Notes: generated from the letters alone by a model not told the origin. Counted from the first letter of the stretch, positions 16,250-25,091 are shown. The stretch is DNA of 46,369 nucleotides from Alistipes sp. (GCA_022511295.1 JAFLRT010000006.1:1-46369); one strand, 5' to 3'. Translations and numbers: made by a program.

Positions 16250-17305
16250 ATGACAGAAAAGGATTATTGTTGCAGTTCATATCTCGCGTTCCGTTACATA
16301 GAGCGCGACGGAGCCGAATTTGCCGAGGGTCTGCACCACACGAACCCCGTATTGGCAACGCGCGAGGGACGGAGGGCTGTACACGATGCAGATGAACTGG
16401 ATGCCGTTCTTGCAGAGCGCTTCGATAAGATGAAGAGTGAGGGCGGACGTTTGGGTCTCTTTCTCTCGGGCGGCATGGATTCTGCCATATTAGCCTCATA
16501 TATGGAGGGGTGCGATGCCTATACATTCCGTTTCGAGGGCGGCGAGATGTATCGCGACGAGATGGAGAGAGCCGAATACTATGCCCGACGCTACGGACTT
16601 AATCTGCACTATGTAGATATAGACTGGAAGACAATCGAAGAGCATCTGCCCGCTATTTTGCGTGCCAAGTGCGCACCCGTACACTCCATAGAGCCGCAGT
16701 TGCTGCAGGGGGCGCTCCAGGCTATGGCTGACGGCGTAACGACAGCCGTCCTCGGCGAGGGCTGCGATGCGACCTTCGGCGGTCTGGACGGTTTGCTTGC
16801 ACGCGAATGGCGTTTCGACGACTTCCGCCGCCGGTATATCTTCACCGACCCTGCGGCAGTGCTGAAGAATCCGGCAGATACGGACTATCTCTTCGAGCGT
16901 TACCGCACGGCAGGCGACGGAATAGATTATCAGCGCTTTATATCCGAGGTCTTTGCTGTGGAGAGTGCCGGTTCATACTTCAATGCCTTCGGTACGGCAG
17001 GTATGCGTTACGAGTGTCCCTACTCCGATACGTGTCTTGCCGAGCCGCTCGACCTGGAGCGTGTGCGGAACGGAGAGTCGAAGTATATCATACGCGAACT
17101 CTTTGCGAAGAAATATCCGGAAATGCCGGTACCAGAAAAACTGCCTATGCCCCGACCCGTTGACAGGTGGTTCAAGGATTGGCAGGGTCCCGTACGTAGC
17201 GAGTTCCGCGATGATATCGACATAAAAGAGTTGAACGGCAACAGCCGTTGGCAACTATACTGTCTTGAGCGCTTTTTAGATATGCTCGACAGAGGCGAGA
17301 TATAG
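16250..17305 (+). CDS. Asparagine synthase-like PP-loop ligase lacking the glutaminase domain
   Basis: A 351-residue protein related to the synthetase half of AsnB. The PP-loop SGGMDSA (residues 73-79) binds ATP, and LGEGCDATFGG corresponds to the GEGSDEIFGGY pyrophosphate/substrate segment. An N-terminal nucleophilic Cys2 and the class II glutaminase domain of AsnB are absent; residues 1-60 are short and unlike it. The enzyme would need free ammonia, another amine donor or a partner, or may catalyse a different adenylation-dependent amide bond. It is 17 bp after the cytidylyltransferase and ends the operon, 8 bp before a hairpin element. Confidence 0.82.
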   Translation: MTEKDYCCSSYLAFRYIERDGAEFAEGLHHTNPVLATREGRRAVHDADELDAVLAERFDKMKSEGGRLGLFLSGGMDSAILASYMEGCDAYTFRFEGGEMYRDEMERAEYYARRYGLNLHYVDIDWKTIEEHLPAILRAKCAPVHSIEPQLLQGALQAMADGVTTAVLGEGCDATFGGLDGLLAREWRFDDFRRRYIFTDPAAVLKNPADTDYLFERYRTAGDGIDYQRFISEVFAVESAGSYFNAFGTAGMRYECPYSDTCLAEPLDLERVRNGESKYIIRELFAKKYPEMPVPEKLPMPRPVDRWFKDWQGPVRSEFRDDIDIKELNGNSRWQLYCLERFLDMLDRGEI

Positions 17306-17310
17306 AAAAA

Positions 17311-17354
17311 TATGCACCTCAAAGAGGTGCCGTCCCGCCCCGTGAGGGGGGGGG
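17311..17354 (+). repeat. Dispersed double-hairpin element, copy 2 (shortened)
   Basis: GCACCTC-AAA-GAGGTGC (17314-17330) is followed by CGTCCCGCCCCGTGA and a run of nine G (17346-17354) instead of a full GC stem. It may act as the operon's terminator. The homopolymer is a likely site of slippage. Confidence 0.7.
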
Positions 17355-17367
17355 TAATAGAGTAACC

Positions 17368-17413
17368 GATAATTAACTGATAACTATATAGATAATTAAC
17401 CGATAACTATATA
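17368..17413. repeat. 23-bp tandem duplication before the M24 peptidase
   Basis: GATAATTAAC(T/C)GATAACTATATA occurs at 17368-17390 and again at 17391-17413, ending 5 bp before the start codon at 17419. The translation initiation region is thus flanked by a duplicated AT-rich unit. Confidence 0.88.
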
Positions 17414-17418
17414 TAAGT

Positions 17419-18822
17419 ATGTTCAACAGCGATGTATATGTGAGACGGCGCAAAGAGTTATGCCGCCGTATGGGCAAGGGTTTGATTCTGCTGCCCGGAA
17501 ACAGCGAATCACCCATGAGTTATGAAGCCAACGCCTTCGATTTCCGTCAGGATTCGACCTTTTTATACTATTTCGGACTCGATGTACCCTCTCTTGCCGG
17601 TGTAATCGACGCGGAGAGCGGCGAGACGACACTCTACGGCAATGACACCACCCTCGACGACCTGATATGGACAGGTCCCACGCCCTCGATGCAGGAGCGT
17701 GCTGCAACATCGGGCGTTACGGATACCAAACCGCTGCCGCATCTTGACACGCGCATCGCAGAGGCTGTCAAGGCTGGCCGCAAAGTACACTATCTGCCTC
17801 CGTACAGAGGTGAAACTTCGTTGCTTCTCTCACGTCTGCTGGGTACTCCCGCGACGGCTCTCTTTGAAGGCATATCGACAGACCTGCTCTTTGCCGTTGC
17901 GGAGATGAGGGAGAAGAAAGAGGCGTGCGAATTGGAGGAGATGGACCTCGCATTCTTTATCGGATATGCGATGCAGACCGTAGCCATGAAGATGTGTCGT
18001 GCCGGCATGAGCGAAAACGAACTTATCGGTACCCTGGACGGCATACCCAAGATATCCGGAGGCTGGGGCGTAGCCTTCCCCTCAATCATAACACAGCACG
18101 GCGAGACGCTTCACCACCTTCAGGGTCGCGACATCCTCGAGGACGGACGTCTGCTGCTGGTGGACGTGGGCGGTGAACGTGCATCGCACTACTGCTCTGA
18201 CCATACGCGCACCTATCCCGTCAACGGACGATTCACACAGCGTCAGAAAGAGATTTACAACATAGTACTCGAGGCACACGACCGCGTACCGCAGATTCTG
18301 CGCCCGGGAATGTTATATACCGAGTTGCATCGCAGCGCAGAACTCGTTCTTGCCGAGGGTCTGCGCGGCACGGGTCTCGTAAAATGCAGTGCCGAGGATG
18401 CCGTAGAGGCAGGTGTCATATCGGGACTCTTTATGCCGCACGGCTTGAGTCATGGTATGGGTCTTGACGTACACGACTGTCAGGCGTTGGGTGAACGCAG
18501 TTTCGATTTCAGCCCGTTTGCAGAGCGTGCGGCAGCATCGGGAACCTGCATCCACCGCAAGACGTGGCGCCTCAATGAAGGTACCGTGATGAGCGATGAA
18601 CCGGGTATATACTTCATCCCCGCACTTATAGACAAGTGCCGTGCCGAGGGTCGTTTCAAAGGTCTTGTAGACTACGACCTGCTGGAGACGTACAAGGATT
18701 TCGGCGGCATACGCATCGAGGATGATATCGTCGTTACCTCCGACGGCTGCCGCATAGTCGGCGGCGAGCGCCATATACCTGTTACCGTAGAGGAACTCGA
18801 GGCCGTAGTGGGTCAGGATTAA
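17419..18822 (+). CDS. pepP: Xaa-Pro aminopeptidase (M24B, aminopeptidase P)
   Basis: A 467-residue metallopeptidase that removes N-terminal residues before proline. An N-terminal creatinase-like domain (LPGNSESPMSYEANAF, FRQDSTFLYYFG) is followed by the pita-bread domain with metal ligands in LLVDVGGE (Asp), CSDHTRTYPV (Asp), LSHGMGLDVHD (His), SDEPGIY (Glu) and IRIEDDIV (Glu). All five ligands are present. No signal peptide, so cytoplasmic. mqnB starts 30 bp downstream, suggesting cotranscription with menaquinone genes, though no direct functional tie is evident. Confidence 0.95.
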   Translation: MFNSDVYVRRRKELCRRMGKGLILLPGNSESPMSYEANAFDFRQDSTFLYYFGLDVPSLAGVIDAESGETTLYGNDTTLDDLIWTGPTPSMQERAATSGVTDTKPLPHLDTRIAEAVKAGRKVHYLPPYRGETSLLLSRLLGTPATALFEGISTDLLFAVAEMREKKEACELEEMDLAFFIGYAMQTVAMKMCRAGMSENELIGTLDGIPKISGGWGVAFPSIITQHGETLHHLQGRDILEDGRLLLVDVGGERASHYCSDHTRTYPVNGRFTQRQKEIYNIVLEAHDRVPQILRPGMLYTELHRSAELVLAEGLRGTGLVKCSAEDAVEAGVISGLFMPHGLSHGMGLDVHDCQALGERSFDFSPFAERAAASGTCIHRKTWRLNEGTVMSDEPGIYFIPALIDKCRAEGRFKGLVDYDLLETYKDFGGIRIEDDIVVTSDGCRIVGGERHIPVTVEELEAVVGQD

Positions 18823-18852
18823 GCCCCCTCTGCACAGACAACTACAGAGAGG

Positions 18853-19755
18853 ATGAAACGTATATTTATCTTCCCGACCGAGGGCGAGGCAGCACCGTTC
18901 CGCCGTCGTGTACCGGATGCCGAAGTGGTGATTTCGGGTGTTGGAGCGGCTGCCACAGCAACATGCATAACACAGGTGCTTAAATCGGGTGCCGACTCGC
19001 TGATACTGGCCGGCATTGCCGGAAGTTATGTTCCCGAGATTTCATGCGGAGCCGTTGTGGCCGTAAGCGGCGAGCGTATGTCGGGTATGGCAGACGCAAC
19101 ATGGTACCACCCCTCATTCTGCCCGAAAGCGCTGCCTGCGGTAAAGTCCAATACCGTCGCCGTATGCGGTGCCGACGCCGACGGAGCGCAGATAGAGAAT
19201 ATGGAGGGTGCCGTATTTATGGCGCTGTGTACCGATACCGATGTTCAGTTCTGCGAGGTGCGTGCCATATCGAATATGGTCGGCGCACGTCCCGATACGT
19301 GGTATAAAGACCTTGCATCGGACAATCTGGCTGCCGTACTCGAAAAGATATTCTTCAGTCACGATGACAATATAAGTGAGTATGGCGATGACGATGAGGA
19401 TGTGTATGACGATGAGGATGAGGATAATGGCAATGATGACAACAATGATGATAACAATTATAATAAAAACATTATGGAAAAGGGGAAAAGAAACAAGCTT
19501 ATTATTTGGAGTATAGTTCTGGTACTGGCGATTTTTTTCATAGTGCTGCTTTTTACCATATGGTGGTCTTGGTTTGAACCATTTCTCAGATATGCCTGCG
19601 CCGTATTCTGCGGATTCCTGTTAGGCTGGATTGTCGGACACTTCGGCATAAAAGTTACCCGCGCAGAAAAAAAGAAGAAGAATGCAGGCGACAACGGGAT
19701 TAATGAGCAGAGTACCGGCAAGGAGACGAAAGAACTGCCGCAGGATAAACACTAA
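18853..19755 (+). CDS. mqnB: Futalosine hydrolase fused to an acidic linker and two-helix membrane domain
   Basis: A 300-residue fusion. Residues 1-~168 form a nucleoside-phosphorylase-fold hydrolase: FPTEGEAAPF at the N-terminus, LAGIAGSY, the catalytic-region NMEGAVF (116-123) and SNMVGARPDTW. With mqnD next door this is best read as futalosine hydrolase, which releases hypoxanthine in menaquinone synthesis. Residues 170-207 are an Asp/Glu/Asn-rich low-complexity tract, then M208 opens a 93-residue part with two hydrophobic helices (~215-240 and ~246-266) and a Lys-rich tail. Usual MqnB proteins end before this. The tail may be a captured small membrane gene; an internal start at M208 (19474) is possible. 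Confidence 0.82.
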   Translation: MKRIFIFPTEGEAAPFRRRVPDAEVVISGVGAAATATCITQVLKSGADSLILAGIAGSYVPEISCGAVVAVSGERMSGMADATWYHPSFCPKALPAVKSNTVAVCGADADGAQIENMEGAVFMALCTDTDVQFCEVRAISNMVGARPDTWYKDLASDNLAAVLEKIFFSHDDNISEYGDDDEDVYDDEDEDNGNDDNNDDNNYNKNIMEKGKRNKLIIWSIVLVLAIFFIVLLFTIWWSWFEPFLRYACAVFCGFLLGWIVGHFGIKVTRAEKKKKNAGDNGINEQSTGKETKELPQDKH

Positions 19756-19772
19756 TCGACTGCCGCTGCATT

Positions 19773-20546
19773 ATGAGGCCCCTTGAACTCTATATCTCCC
19801 CCTGTCCGAATGACACCTTTGCCTTCGAGGCACTGCTTAACGGACGTGTCGATACCGAAGGGATTGAGTTCAATCTGCATCTTGCCGATATAGAGGAGCT
19901 GAACATAGCCGCAACGCAGTCGTTACCCGATATAGGCAAGATAAGCACCTCACTGCTGCCTATTATTGCAGGAGAGTACGAACTGCTTGACAGCGGTTCG
20001 GCTCTGGGTCGCGGCAACGGTCAGCTGTTAGTGCGCCGCAAGGGGGATTGCACGCCAATACGCAGCGTGGCCATACCCGGAGTGCATACAACGGCCAATG
20101 CCATGCTGACGCTGTTCTTCCCCGAACTTGAACACCGTACTCCGATGCTATTCTCGGATATCGCGCAGGCGGTGGCTGACGGAGTATGCGACGCAGGAGT
20201 GCTGATACACGAGGGACGTTTCGTCTACGGGCGCTACGGTCTGGAACTTGTCGCCGACCTTGGAGCGCTGTGGGAGCAGAGTACGGGTCTGCCGCTGCCG
20301 CTCGGTGCCATCACAGCCCGACGCTCACTGCCCGAAGATGTACGTCGTGCGGTAGAAAGAGTCATAGCACGCAGCGTAAGGTTCGCTATGGAGCATCCCG
20401 ACGTCTCACGTCCGTTTGTCAAGGCGCATGCACGCGAGATGGACGATGATGTCATCGACAAACACATATCTCTGTTCGTAAATGAGTTTACCCTCTCGCT
20501 CGGCAGTGAGGGTCGGCGTGCCGTCAGGCATCTGACGGAGATATAA
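19773..20546 (+). CDS. mqnD: 1,4-dihydroxy-6-naphthoate synthase
   Basis: A 257-residue enzyme of the futalosine menaquinone pathway that converts cyclic dehypoxanthinyl futalosine to 1,4-dihydroxy-6-naphthoate. The N-terminal ISPCPNDTFAFEALL, the DIEELN segment and the later IPGVHTTANAM and FVYGRYGL stretches match MqnD, a periplasmic-binding-protein fold. Length is slightly short of other members but ends are intact. It lies 17 bp after mqnB. Together they show that this organism uses the futalosine route; mqnA, mqnC and mqnE are not in the window. Confidence 0.94.
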   Translation: MRPLELYISPCPNDTFAFEALLNGRVDTEGIEFNLHLADIEELNIAATQSLPDIGKISTSLLPIIAGEYELLDSGSALGRGNGQLLVRRKGDCTPIRSVAIPGVHTTANAMLTLFFPELEHRTPMLFSDIAQAVADGVCDAGVLIHEGRFVYGRYGLELVADLGALWEQSTGLPLPLGAITARRSLPEDVRRAVERVIARSVRFAMEHPDVSRPFVKAHAREMDDDVIDKHISLFVNEFTLSLGSEGRRAVRHLTEI

Positions 20547-20571
20547 TTATTAAAATCTCTTTTATGCGTTG

Positions 20572-20618
20572 CGCCGCCCACCCCAACGGGCGGCACAGCA
20601 CCTCAAAGAGGTGCATTT
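20572..20618 (-). repeat. Dispersed double-hairpin element, copy 3 (inverted)
   Basis: GCACCTC-AAA-GAGGTGC (20598-20614) is preceded on the plus strand by TTGCGCCGCCCACC...GGGCGGC (20579-20593). Read on the minus strand the order and sequence (small palindrome, GC stem, GGCGGCGCAACG end) match copy 1 closely. It lies 3' of mqnD between convergent operons. Confidence 0.78.
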
Positions 20619-20633
20619 TCATCAATGCCGATT

Positions 20634-20673
20634 AGAGAAAAAATATGAGGGGGCGCCCGACGGCTGCCCCCTC
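20634..20673 (-). terminator. clpC terminator
   Basis: GAGGGGGC (20647-20654) pairs with GCCCCCTC (20666-20673), and on the minus strand the stem is followed by ATATTTTTTCTC. It lies 6 bp after the clpC stop codon. Confidence 0.8.
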
Positions 20674-20679
20674 GCGGTA

Positions 20680-23136
20680 TTATGCCACATTAAGCACAAC
20701 ACCCTGCGAAAGTTCGGATTTATCGACAACAATCGTGTCGCCTTCGTGCAGTTTTCCCTCGATGATGAGGGTTGATAGAGGTTCCTCTACTTCGTCGAGC
20801 AGCGTCCGTCGCAGCGAGCGCGCTCCATATCTCGATTCGTATCCCATATCGGCAAGACGACGCTTGGCCTCATCGGTTATACGAATATTGTATCCCAATT
20901 TACCGGCACGCGAGAGCATCTCTCCAAGTTCTATATCGACTATACGCGCCACATCCTCTGTTGTGAGCGTGCGGAATATGATTATATCATCCACACGGTT
21001 CAGAAATTCGGGTGCGAAGGTACGCTCAACGGCATTGCGGTAACTCTCTGTTACGGAACTGCTCTCGGCCGTACTGCGCGTTGCGGTAAGATACCCCACC
21101 TGCGGCGGCCGCACGGAACTTTCACGTGAACCCACATTCGAGGTCATGACGATAACCGTATTGCGGAAATCTATGCGGCGACCCGAACCGTCGGTGAGAT
21201 GCCCCTCGTCGAAAATCTGCAACATAAGGTTGAATACGTCGGGATGCGCCTTCTCTATCTCGTCAAACAGCACCACGCTGTATGGTCTGCGCCGCACGGC
21301 CTCGGTAAGCTGTCCTCCCTCGCCATAGCCGACATAACCCGGAGGCGAACCTATAAGACGCGACACATTGTGCTTCTCGCCATACTCCGACATATCTATG
21401 CGTATCAAACCGCGTCGCTCGTCGAACAGCAGTTTTGAAAGTTCCTTTGCGAGCAGAGTTTTACCCACACCGGTAGGCCCTACGAACATAAAGACGCCTA
21501 TCGGCTTGTCGGCAGCCCGCAGACCCGAGCGCGAGCGGCGTATGGCTGCCGCGACACGGTCTACGGCCTCATCCTGTCCCACTACACGCGCTGCGAGGTT
21601 GTCGCGCAGAGTGCGTATGCGCTCCCGTTCGCTGCCCGAGATACGCTCTGCCGGCACACCCGTCATAGAGGTGATGACAGCGGCTATCTCCTCGGCACCC
21701 ACCGTTACGGGATTCATCTCTATCGAGCGGTGCCACTCGGCCGTACTCTCGCCAATCTTTGTACGCAAGGCTATCTCGCGTATACGTGCTGCGGCAGCCT
21801 TGTCGTAGACCATACTCTCCACAGCCTCGCGACGTTCACGTCTTACGTCGGCCAATGAGCGTTCAAGTTCTGCCAACGCCTCGGGCTTATGCTCGCCGGC
21901 GATATGCGCACGCGCTCCCGCCTCATCGAGAATATCCATCGCCTTGTCAGGGAAGTGGCGGTCGGTAACATAACGCTCGGCAAGTTCCACGCAGGCCACA
22001 AGCGCCTCCTCGGTATAGCGTACATGGTGGTGATTCTCGTACACCGGTGCCGCCTTGCGAACTATCTGCAACGTCTGCTCGCGCGTCGCCGGTTCAACTA
22101 TAACCTTCTGGAAACGGCGCTCAAGAGCCGAATCGCGCTCTATATTCTCGCGATATTCGTCGAGCGTGGTCGCTCCTATGGTCTGTATCTCGCCGCGCGA
22201 GAGTGCCGGTTTGAGCATATTTGCCGTATCGAGACTGCCCTGCGTGGAGCCTGCACCGACAATGGTGTGTATCTCATCTATAAATATTATGGTATTGTCG
22301 CAGCGGCGCAACTCATCCATAAGCTGCTGCATACGCTCCTCGAACTCACCGCGAAACTTCGTACCGGCAACTACCGACGATATATCGAGCGAGAAGAGCC
22401 TCTTGCCTGCCATATTGCACGGCACCTCTCCCGAGGCCATACGCAACGCCAGCCCCTCGACAATGGCACTCTTGCCAACACCAGCCTCGCCTATGAGGAC
22501 CGGATTGTTCTTCTTGCGGCGCGAGAGAATCTGCACCACACGCTCAATCTCTTTCTCGCGGCCGATTACAGGGTCTATCTTACCCTCACGTGCAAGTTGA
22601 GTAAGGTCCGTGCCGAACTTTTTCAGCATCGACTGCTCGCCTATGGCTATGGACTGTATATCACTGTCGGACTGCAGGTGAATCTCTATCTCGCCCCCGA
22701 GCGGTTCACGATTCTGATTGCTCACGCTGAGTATCCTCTCCGCCATAGCATCTATGGGTATGCCGTATGAGGCAAAGACACGCGAGGATGCCGTCGAAGG
22801 GTCCGTTATTATATCGAGCATCGCCAGCAGGGATGATACCGTGCGCATATCCGAGAACTTTTCCAACAGAGTACGGGCATAACGTCCGAAGAAGAGTTCG
22901 GGCTGACACTTTTCACCCTGCGCCGAGGCCATCTCCTGCTCTATGCGCGCCATCATCTCGGCAATCTGCCACTGCTTGACGTAGGTCGCCAGCAGGTCAT
23001 AGGCCATAGAGTTTGTCGAGCGCATTATCTCGAGCATCAAATAATCCTTGTGCGAGCGCTCGATACCGGCTCTTGCGGTATCGAATGCCGTGCGGGCCAT
23101 CATACCCTCAAGCGTCTTTGAAATCCTGGTCTGCAT
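20680..23136 (-). CDS. clpC: ATP-dependent Clp protease ATP-binding subunit, ClpC-like
   Basis: An 818-residue AAA+ unfoldase. A double Clp N-domain (1-~150) precedes [20 protein letters not shown] and the first ATPase module (Walker [10 protein letters not shown] at 216-224, Walker [10 protein letters not shown]). A short middle domain with YDKAAAARI resembles the ClpC UVR-type coiled segment rather than the long ClpB one. The second module has GPTGVGKT and [13 protein letters not shown]. The position of the ClpP-docking loop reads VGY, where B. subtilis ClpC has LGF, so ClpP docking is plausible but altered. The gene is monocistronic with its own terminator. No consensus promoter was found in the 180 bp before it. 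Confidence 0.93.
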   Translation of the reverse strand: MQTRISKTLEGMMARTAFDTARAGIERSHKDYLMLEIMRSTNSMAYDLLATYVKQWQIAEMMARIEQEMASAQGEKCQPELFFGRYARTLLEKFSDMRTVSSLLAMLDIITDPSTASSRVFASYGIPIDAMAERILSVSNQNREPLGGEIEIHLQSDSDIQSIAIGEQSMLKKFGTDLTQLAREGKIDPVIGREKEIERVVQILSRRKKNNPVLIGEAGVGKSAIVEGLALRMASGEVPCNMAGKRLFSLDISSVVAGTKFRGEFEERMQQLMDELRRCDNTIIFIDEIHTIVGAGSTQGSLDTANMLKPALSRGEIQTIGATTLDEYRENIERDSALERRFQKVIVEPATREQTLQIVRKAAPVYENHHHVRYTEEALVACVELAERYVTDRHFPDKAMDILDEAGARAHIAGEHKPEALAELERSLADVRRERREAVESMVYDKAAAARIREIALRTKIGESTAEWHRSIEMNPVTVGAEEIAAVITSMTGVPAERISGSERERIRTLRDNLAARVVGQDEAVDRVAAAIRRSRSGLRAADKPIGVFMFVGPTGVGKTLLAKELSKLLFDERRGLIRIDMSEYGEKHNVSRLIGSPPGYVGYGEGGQLTEAVRRRPYSVVLFDEIEKAHPDVFNLMLQIFDEGHLTDGSGRRIDFRNTVIVMTSNVGSRESSVRPPQVGYLTATRSTAESSSVTESYRNAVERTFAPEFLNRVDDIIIFRTLTTEDVARIVDIELGEMLSRAGKLGYNIRITDEAKRRLADMGYESRYGARSLRRTLLDEVEEPLSTLIIEGKLHEGDTIVVDKSELSQGVVLNVA

Positions 23137-23316
23137 CGTTATCCATTTTTTGTGTTTCGATTAGATAACGTCTGCACCGTCGTCAATATTATGTTAAATA
23201 GTGCGTGTAATCGGTGTCCGGAGGGGTATCTTCCTCAACCGCAGAGAGTATCGAAAAGGATTTTTTTCGCACACGCAGATTTCAACACAGATACTTTGTT
23301 GAATAAAGTGTTCAGG

Positions 23317-23973
23317 CTATAATATTTCAAACCGAATGCCTGACCGCTTGCCGCAGACATAGGCCAAAGGCGCGGCACCGTTCTGCCTGAGATTGTCGAT
23401 ATAGAGCGGCTCGCCCTCGATAATCATACTGCAACTGAAGGTGTCGCCGGCACGAAGACGCGTATTCTCCGATGATACGATGCGAAACCTCAAACCGCCC
23501 AGATACTCCGCTTCGCACACCCTGTCGGGCAGCCACGAAAGGCGCACACAATCACCCGCCCGCAGCTCCGTCATCACGCTCAACCGTCGGCTCATAACGG
23601 GCGAACTCTGCGTTTCGGGCAGCATTACCGAACGTACACAGTAATCCTCCCAGTCGCGATAGCCGAGAAAGCGCGCCAAAATACCGAGTGTTGCCGGACG
23701 CGGCTCGACATCATCAGCCAGATAACCCCACAGGCGTTTCAGTGTTGTGGAGCTAACCATAACGTGCAGTCTGTCGTAAATGCGTTCACTCAAATATTGA
23801 AAATCCTTCGGGGTCTGTATGCGGCAGCCCAAAGCACGCTCTATTTCACTGCACAGTCGTTGTTTCACCTCCGACGGGGCATTGCCCTCGACGTCTGTGA
23901 ATGATGTGGATAGACCCTCAAACGAATCGGCGCCAAAGCCCGACACAGAGGAATCGCAAAGTTCAGGTTTCAT
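23317..23973 (-). CDS. Bacteroidetes DNA-binding-type protein with N-terminal SFEG/SFTD tag
   Basis: A 218-residue cytoplasmic protein. Residues 8-28 form a tag (SS-S-G, then DSFEGLSTSFTDV) shared at identical positions with the Ser/Thr kinase at 26681-28000. Residues ~34-112 (EIERALGCRIQTPKDFQYLS, SSTTLKRLWGYL, LGILARFLGYRDWEDYC) match a helical, probably DNA-binding domain that recurs in unnamed Bacteroidetes regulators. Residues ~136-218 are beta-rich (LRAGDCVRLSWLPD, YIDNL, GKRSGIRFEIL). A TAACTTTG box lies directly upstream. It may be the kinase's partner or substrate (inference); no DNA target is known. Confidence 0.72.
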   Translation of the reverse strand: MKPELCDSSVSGFGADSFEGLSTSFTDVEGNAPSEVKQRLCSEIERALGCRIQTPKDFQYLSERIYDRLHVMVSSTTLKRLWGYLADDVEPRPATLGILARFLGYRDWEDYCVRSVMLPETQSSPVMSRRLSVMTELRAGDCVRLSWLPDRVCEAEYLGGLRFRIVSSENTRLRAGDTFSCSMIIEGEPLYIDNLRQNGAAPLAYVCGKRSGIRFEIL

Positions 23974-23980
23974 AGCAGTG

Positions 23981-23988
23981 CAAAGTTA
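23981..23988 (-). promoter_or_regulatory. -7 box of the tagged DNA-binding protein gene
   Basis: Plus-strand CAAAGTTA reads TAACTTTG on the minus strand. Its position only 8 bp before the ATG at 23973 predicts an almost leaderless transcript. No convincing -33 box was seen. Confidence 0.45.
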
Positions 23989-24075
23989 TGAAAAAAGTAT
24001 AAAATATTTGACATGTGTGCAAAAGGACCAAAATGGACCAATACAATTCGGGAAGAATGTAGTTTTTTTGTTGCC

Positions 24076-24410
24076 GGATAAAAAATCGGCTCACAATGGA
24101 GTGGTATTCAGAAAAATTGCCTATCTTTGAATTGCGTTTCCCAACGGAAACGCGACATCGAGGAGAGCTATTGAGCTTTGACCCGTCAGAGAATCTGGAA
24201 AATTCGAGTAGCATGGGTACAAGTCTGAAGGCTGCTCCTCCCGTTGGGTATATATCTTGCAGGCATTCGGCGAATGCTGCGAAGGTATACTCTTTCGGGT
24301 GTGAGCTGAATTTCATTCTTTTTGCTACGGGTATTCCAGAACCTTCTGACGAGGAGTGTCAGGAGGCTCACACTCTTTGTCCGTATGCACAACTCTAATA
24401 CAAACTTAAT
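24076..24410 (+). promoter_or_regulatory. Gene-poor leader upstream of the 226-residue protein
   Basis: TATCTTTG at 24122-24129 matches the -7 consensus and points at the gene starting at 24411, which would give a leader of ~275 nt. A 100-codon reading frame (24096-24398) spans it, but it starts before the -7 box, has no recognisable family and contains Cys/Ser-rich composition, so I do not call it a gene. GAGTGT (24354-24359) with ACACTC (24370-24375) can form a small hairpin. On the other strand 23989-24075 is AT-rich promoter territory of the tagged regulator. Confidence 0.35.
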
Positions 24411-25091
24411 ATGAAACACAGATTCAGCACATTCGAAGAGTTGGTCGGATTTTACGAATCCGATTTGCAGCTGCCCCTGCTGAAGGAGCTTGCCCTGTGC
24501 CGTGCCGCCGTAAAATTACCTCTCGACAACCGCCGCAAGGCTGAAATATTGCTCATGGGCGGTCATCAGTGGCATCTGAATATACGGAAACGAGCCAAGA
24601 CAAAGGACCATATTATCGGACAGTTGGAAGAAACCAAACTCTGGGAGCGCAAATATTCCAACTTCGAGGAGGTCTATGAGGCTGTTGCCGCTGCCATCGG
24701 CGCGACGCGTTATGTCGGTGACCTGACGCTGTACGATGTTGCCAAGCGTATCGGTTTTTGTTGCGGTCATGAGCCCGAGCAGGTCTATCTGCATGGCGGG
24801 GCGCGTGTCGGTGCAAGAAATTTGCTCGGCGTTACCCGATTGTATGGCAAAAAGAAGTCCGTCGGGCAGTTCGGCAAATTTTTCCCGACCCTTTCGGCTC
24901 TTCACATCGAAAATATCCTCTGCATCGCGAAAGAACTGTTTGCCAAGGGGCGGATATGCGAGGATAAAGAACTCGATTCCGACATATGCTGTTTCAAATG
25001 CTATTTTGAAATCCCCGAAGAGTTATGGTATATTGTGCAAGCCAAAACCGTAGCAGAGATACAGATGATACTTCAATCTCAAACTAAATAA
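24411..25091 (+). CDS. Uncharacterised 226-residue protein
   Basis: Not recognised. A soluble protein without signal peptide or membrane helix. The first ~90 residues are charged and helical (STFEELVGFYESDLQLPLLKEL, RKRAKTKDHIIG). A central block, residues ~105-145 (VGDLTLYDVAKRIGFCCG, EQVYLHGGARVGARNL), looks like a compact conserved motif with paired Cys and a Tyr-Leu-His-Gly-Gly turn. The C-terminus has a Cys-rich stretch (DSDICCFKCYFEIP). It lies 13 bp before the secreted Sel1-like protein gene on the same strand, so the two probably form one operon. No function is proposed. Confidence 0.6.
   Translation: MKHRFSTFEELVGFYESDLQLPLLKELALCRAAVKLPLDNRRKAEILLMGGHQWHLNIRKRAKTKDHIIGQLEETKLWERKYSNFEEVYEAVAAAIGATRYVGDLTLYDVAKRIGFCCGHEPEQVYLHGGARVGARNLLGVTRLYGKKKSVGQFGKFFPTLSALHIENILCIAKELFAKGRICEDKELDSDICCFKCYFEIPEELWYIVQAKTVAEIQMILQSQTK

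Noticed and set aside
24096..24398. A 100-codon plus-strand frame in the gap before the 226-residue protein
   Set aside because: It starts upstream of the likely -7 box at 24122-24129, has no recognisable family and an odd codon pattern; treated as leader.
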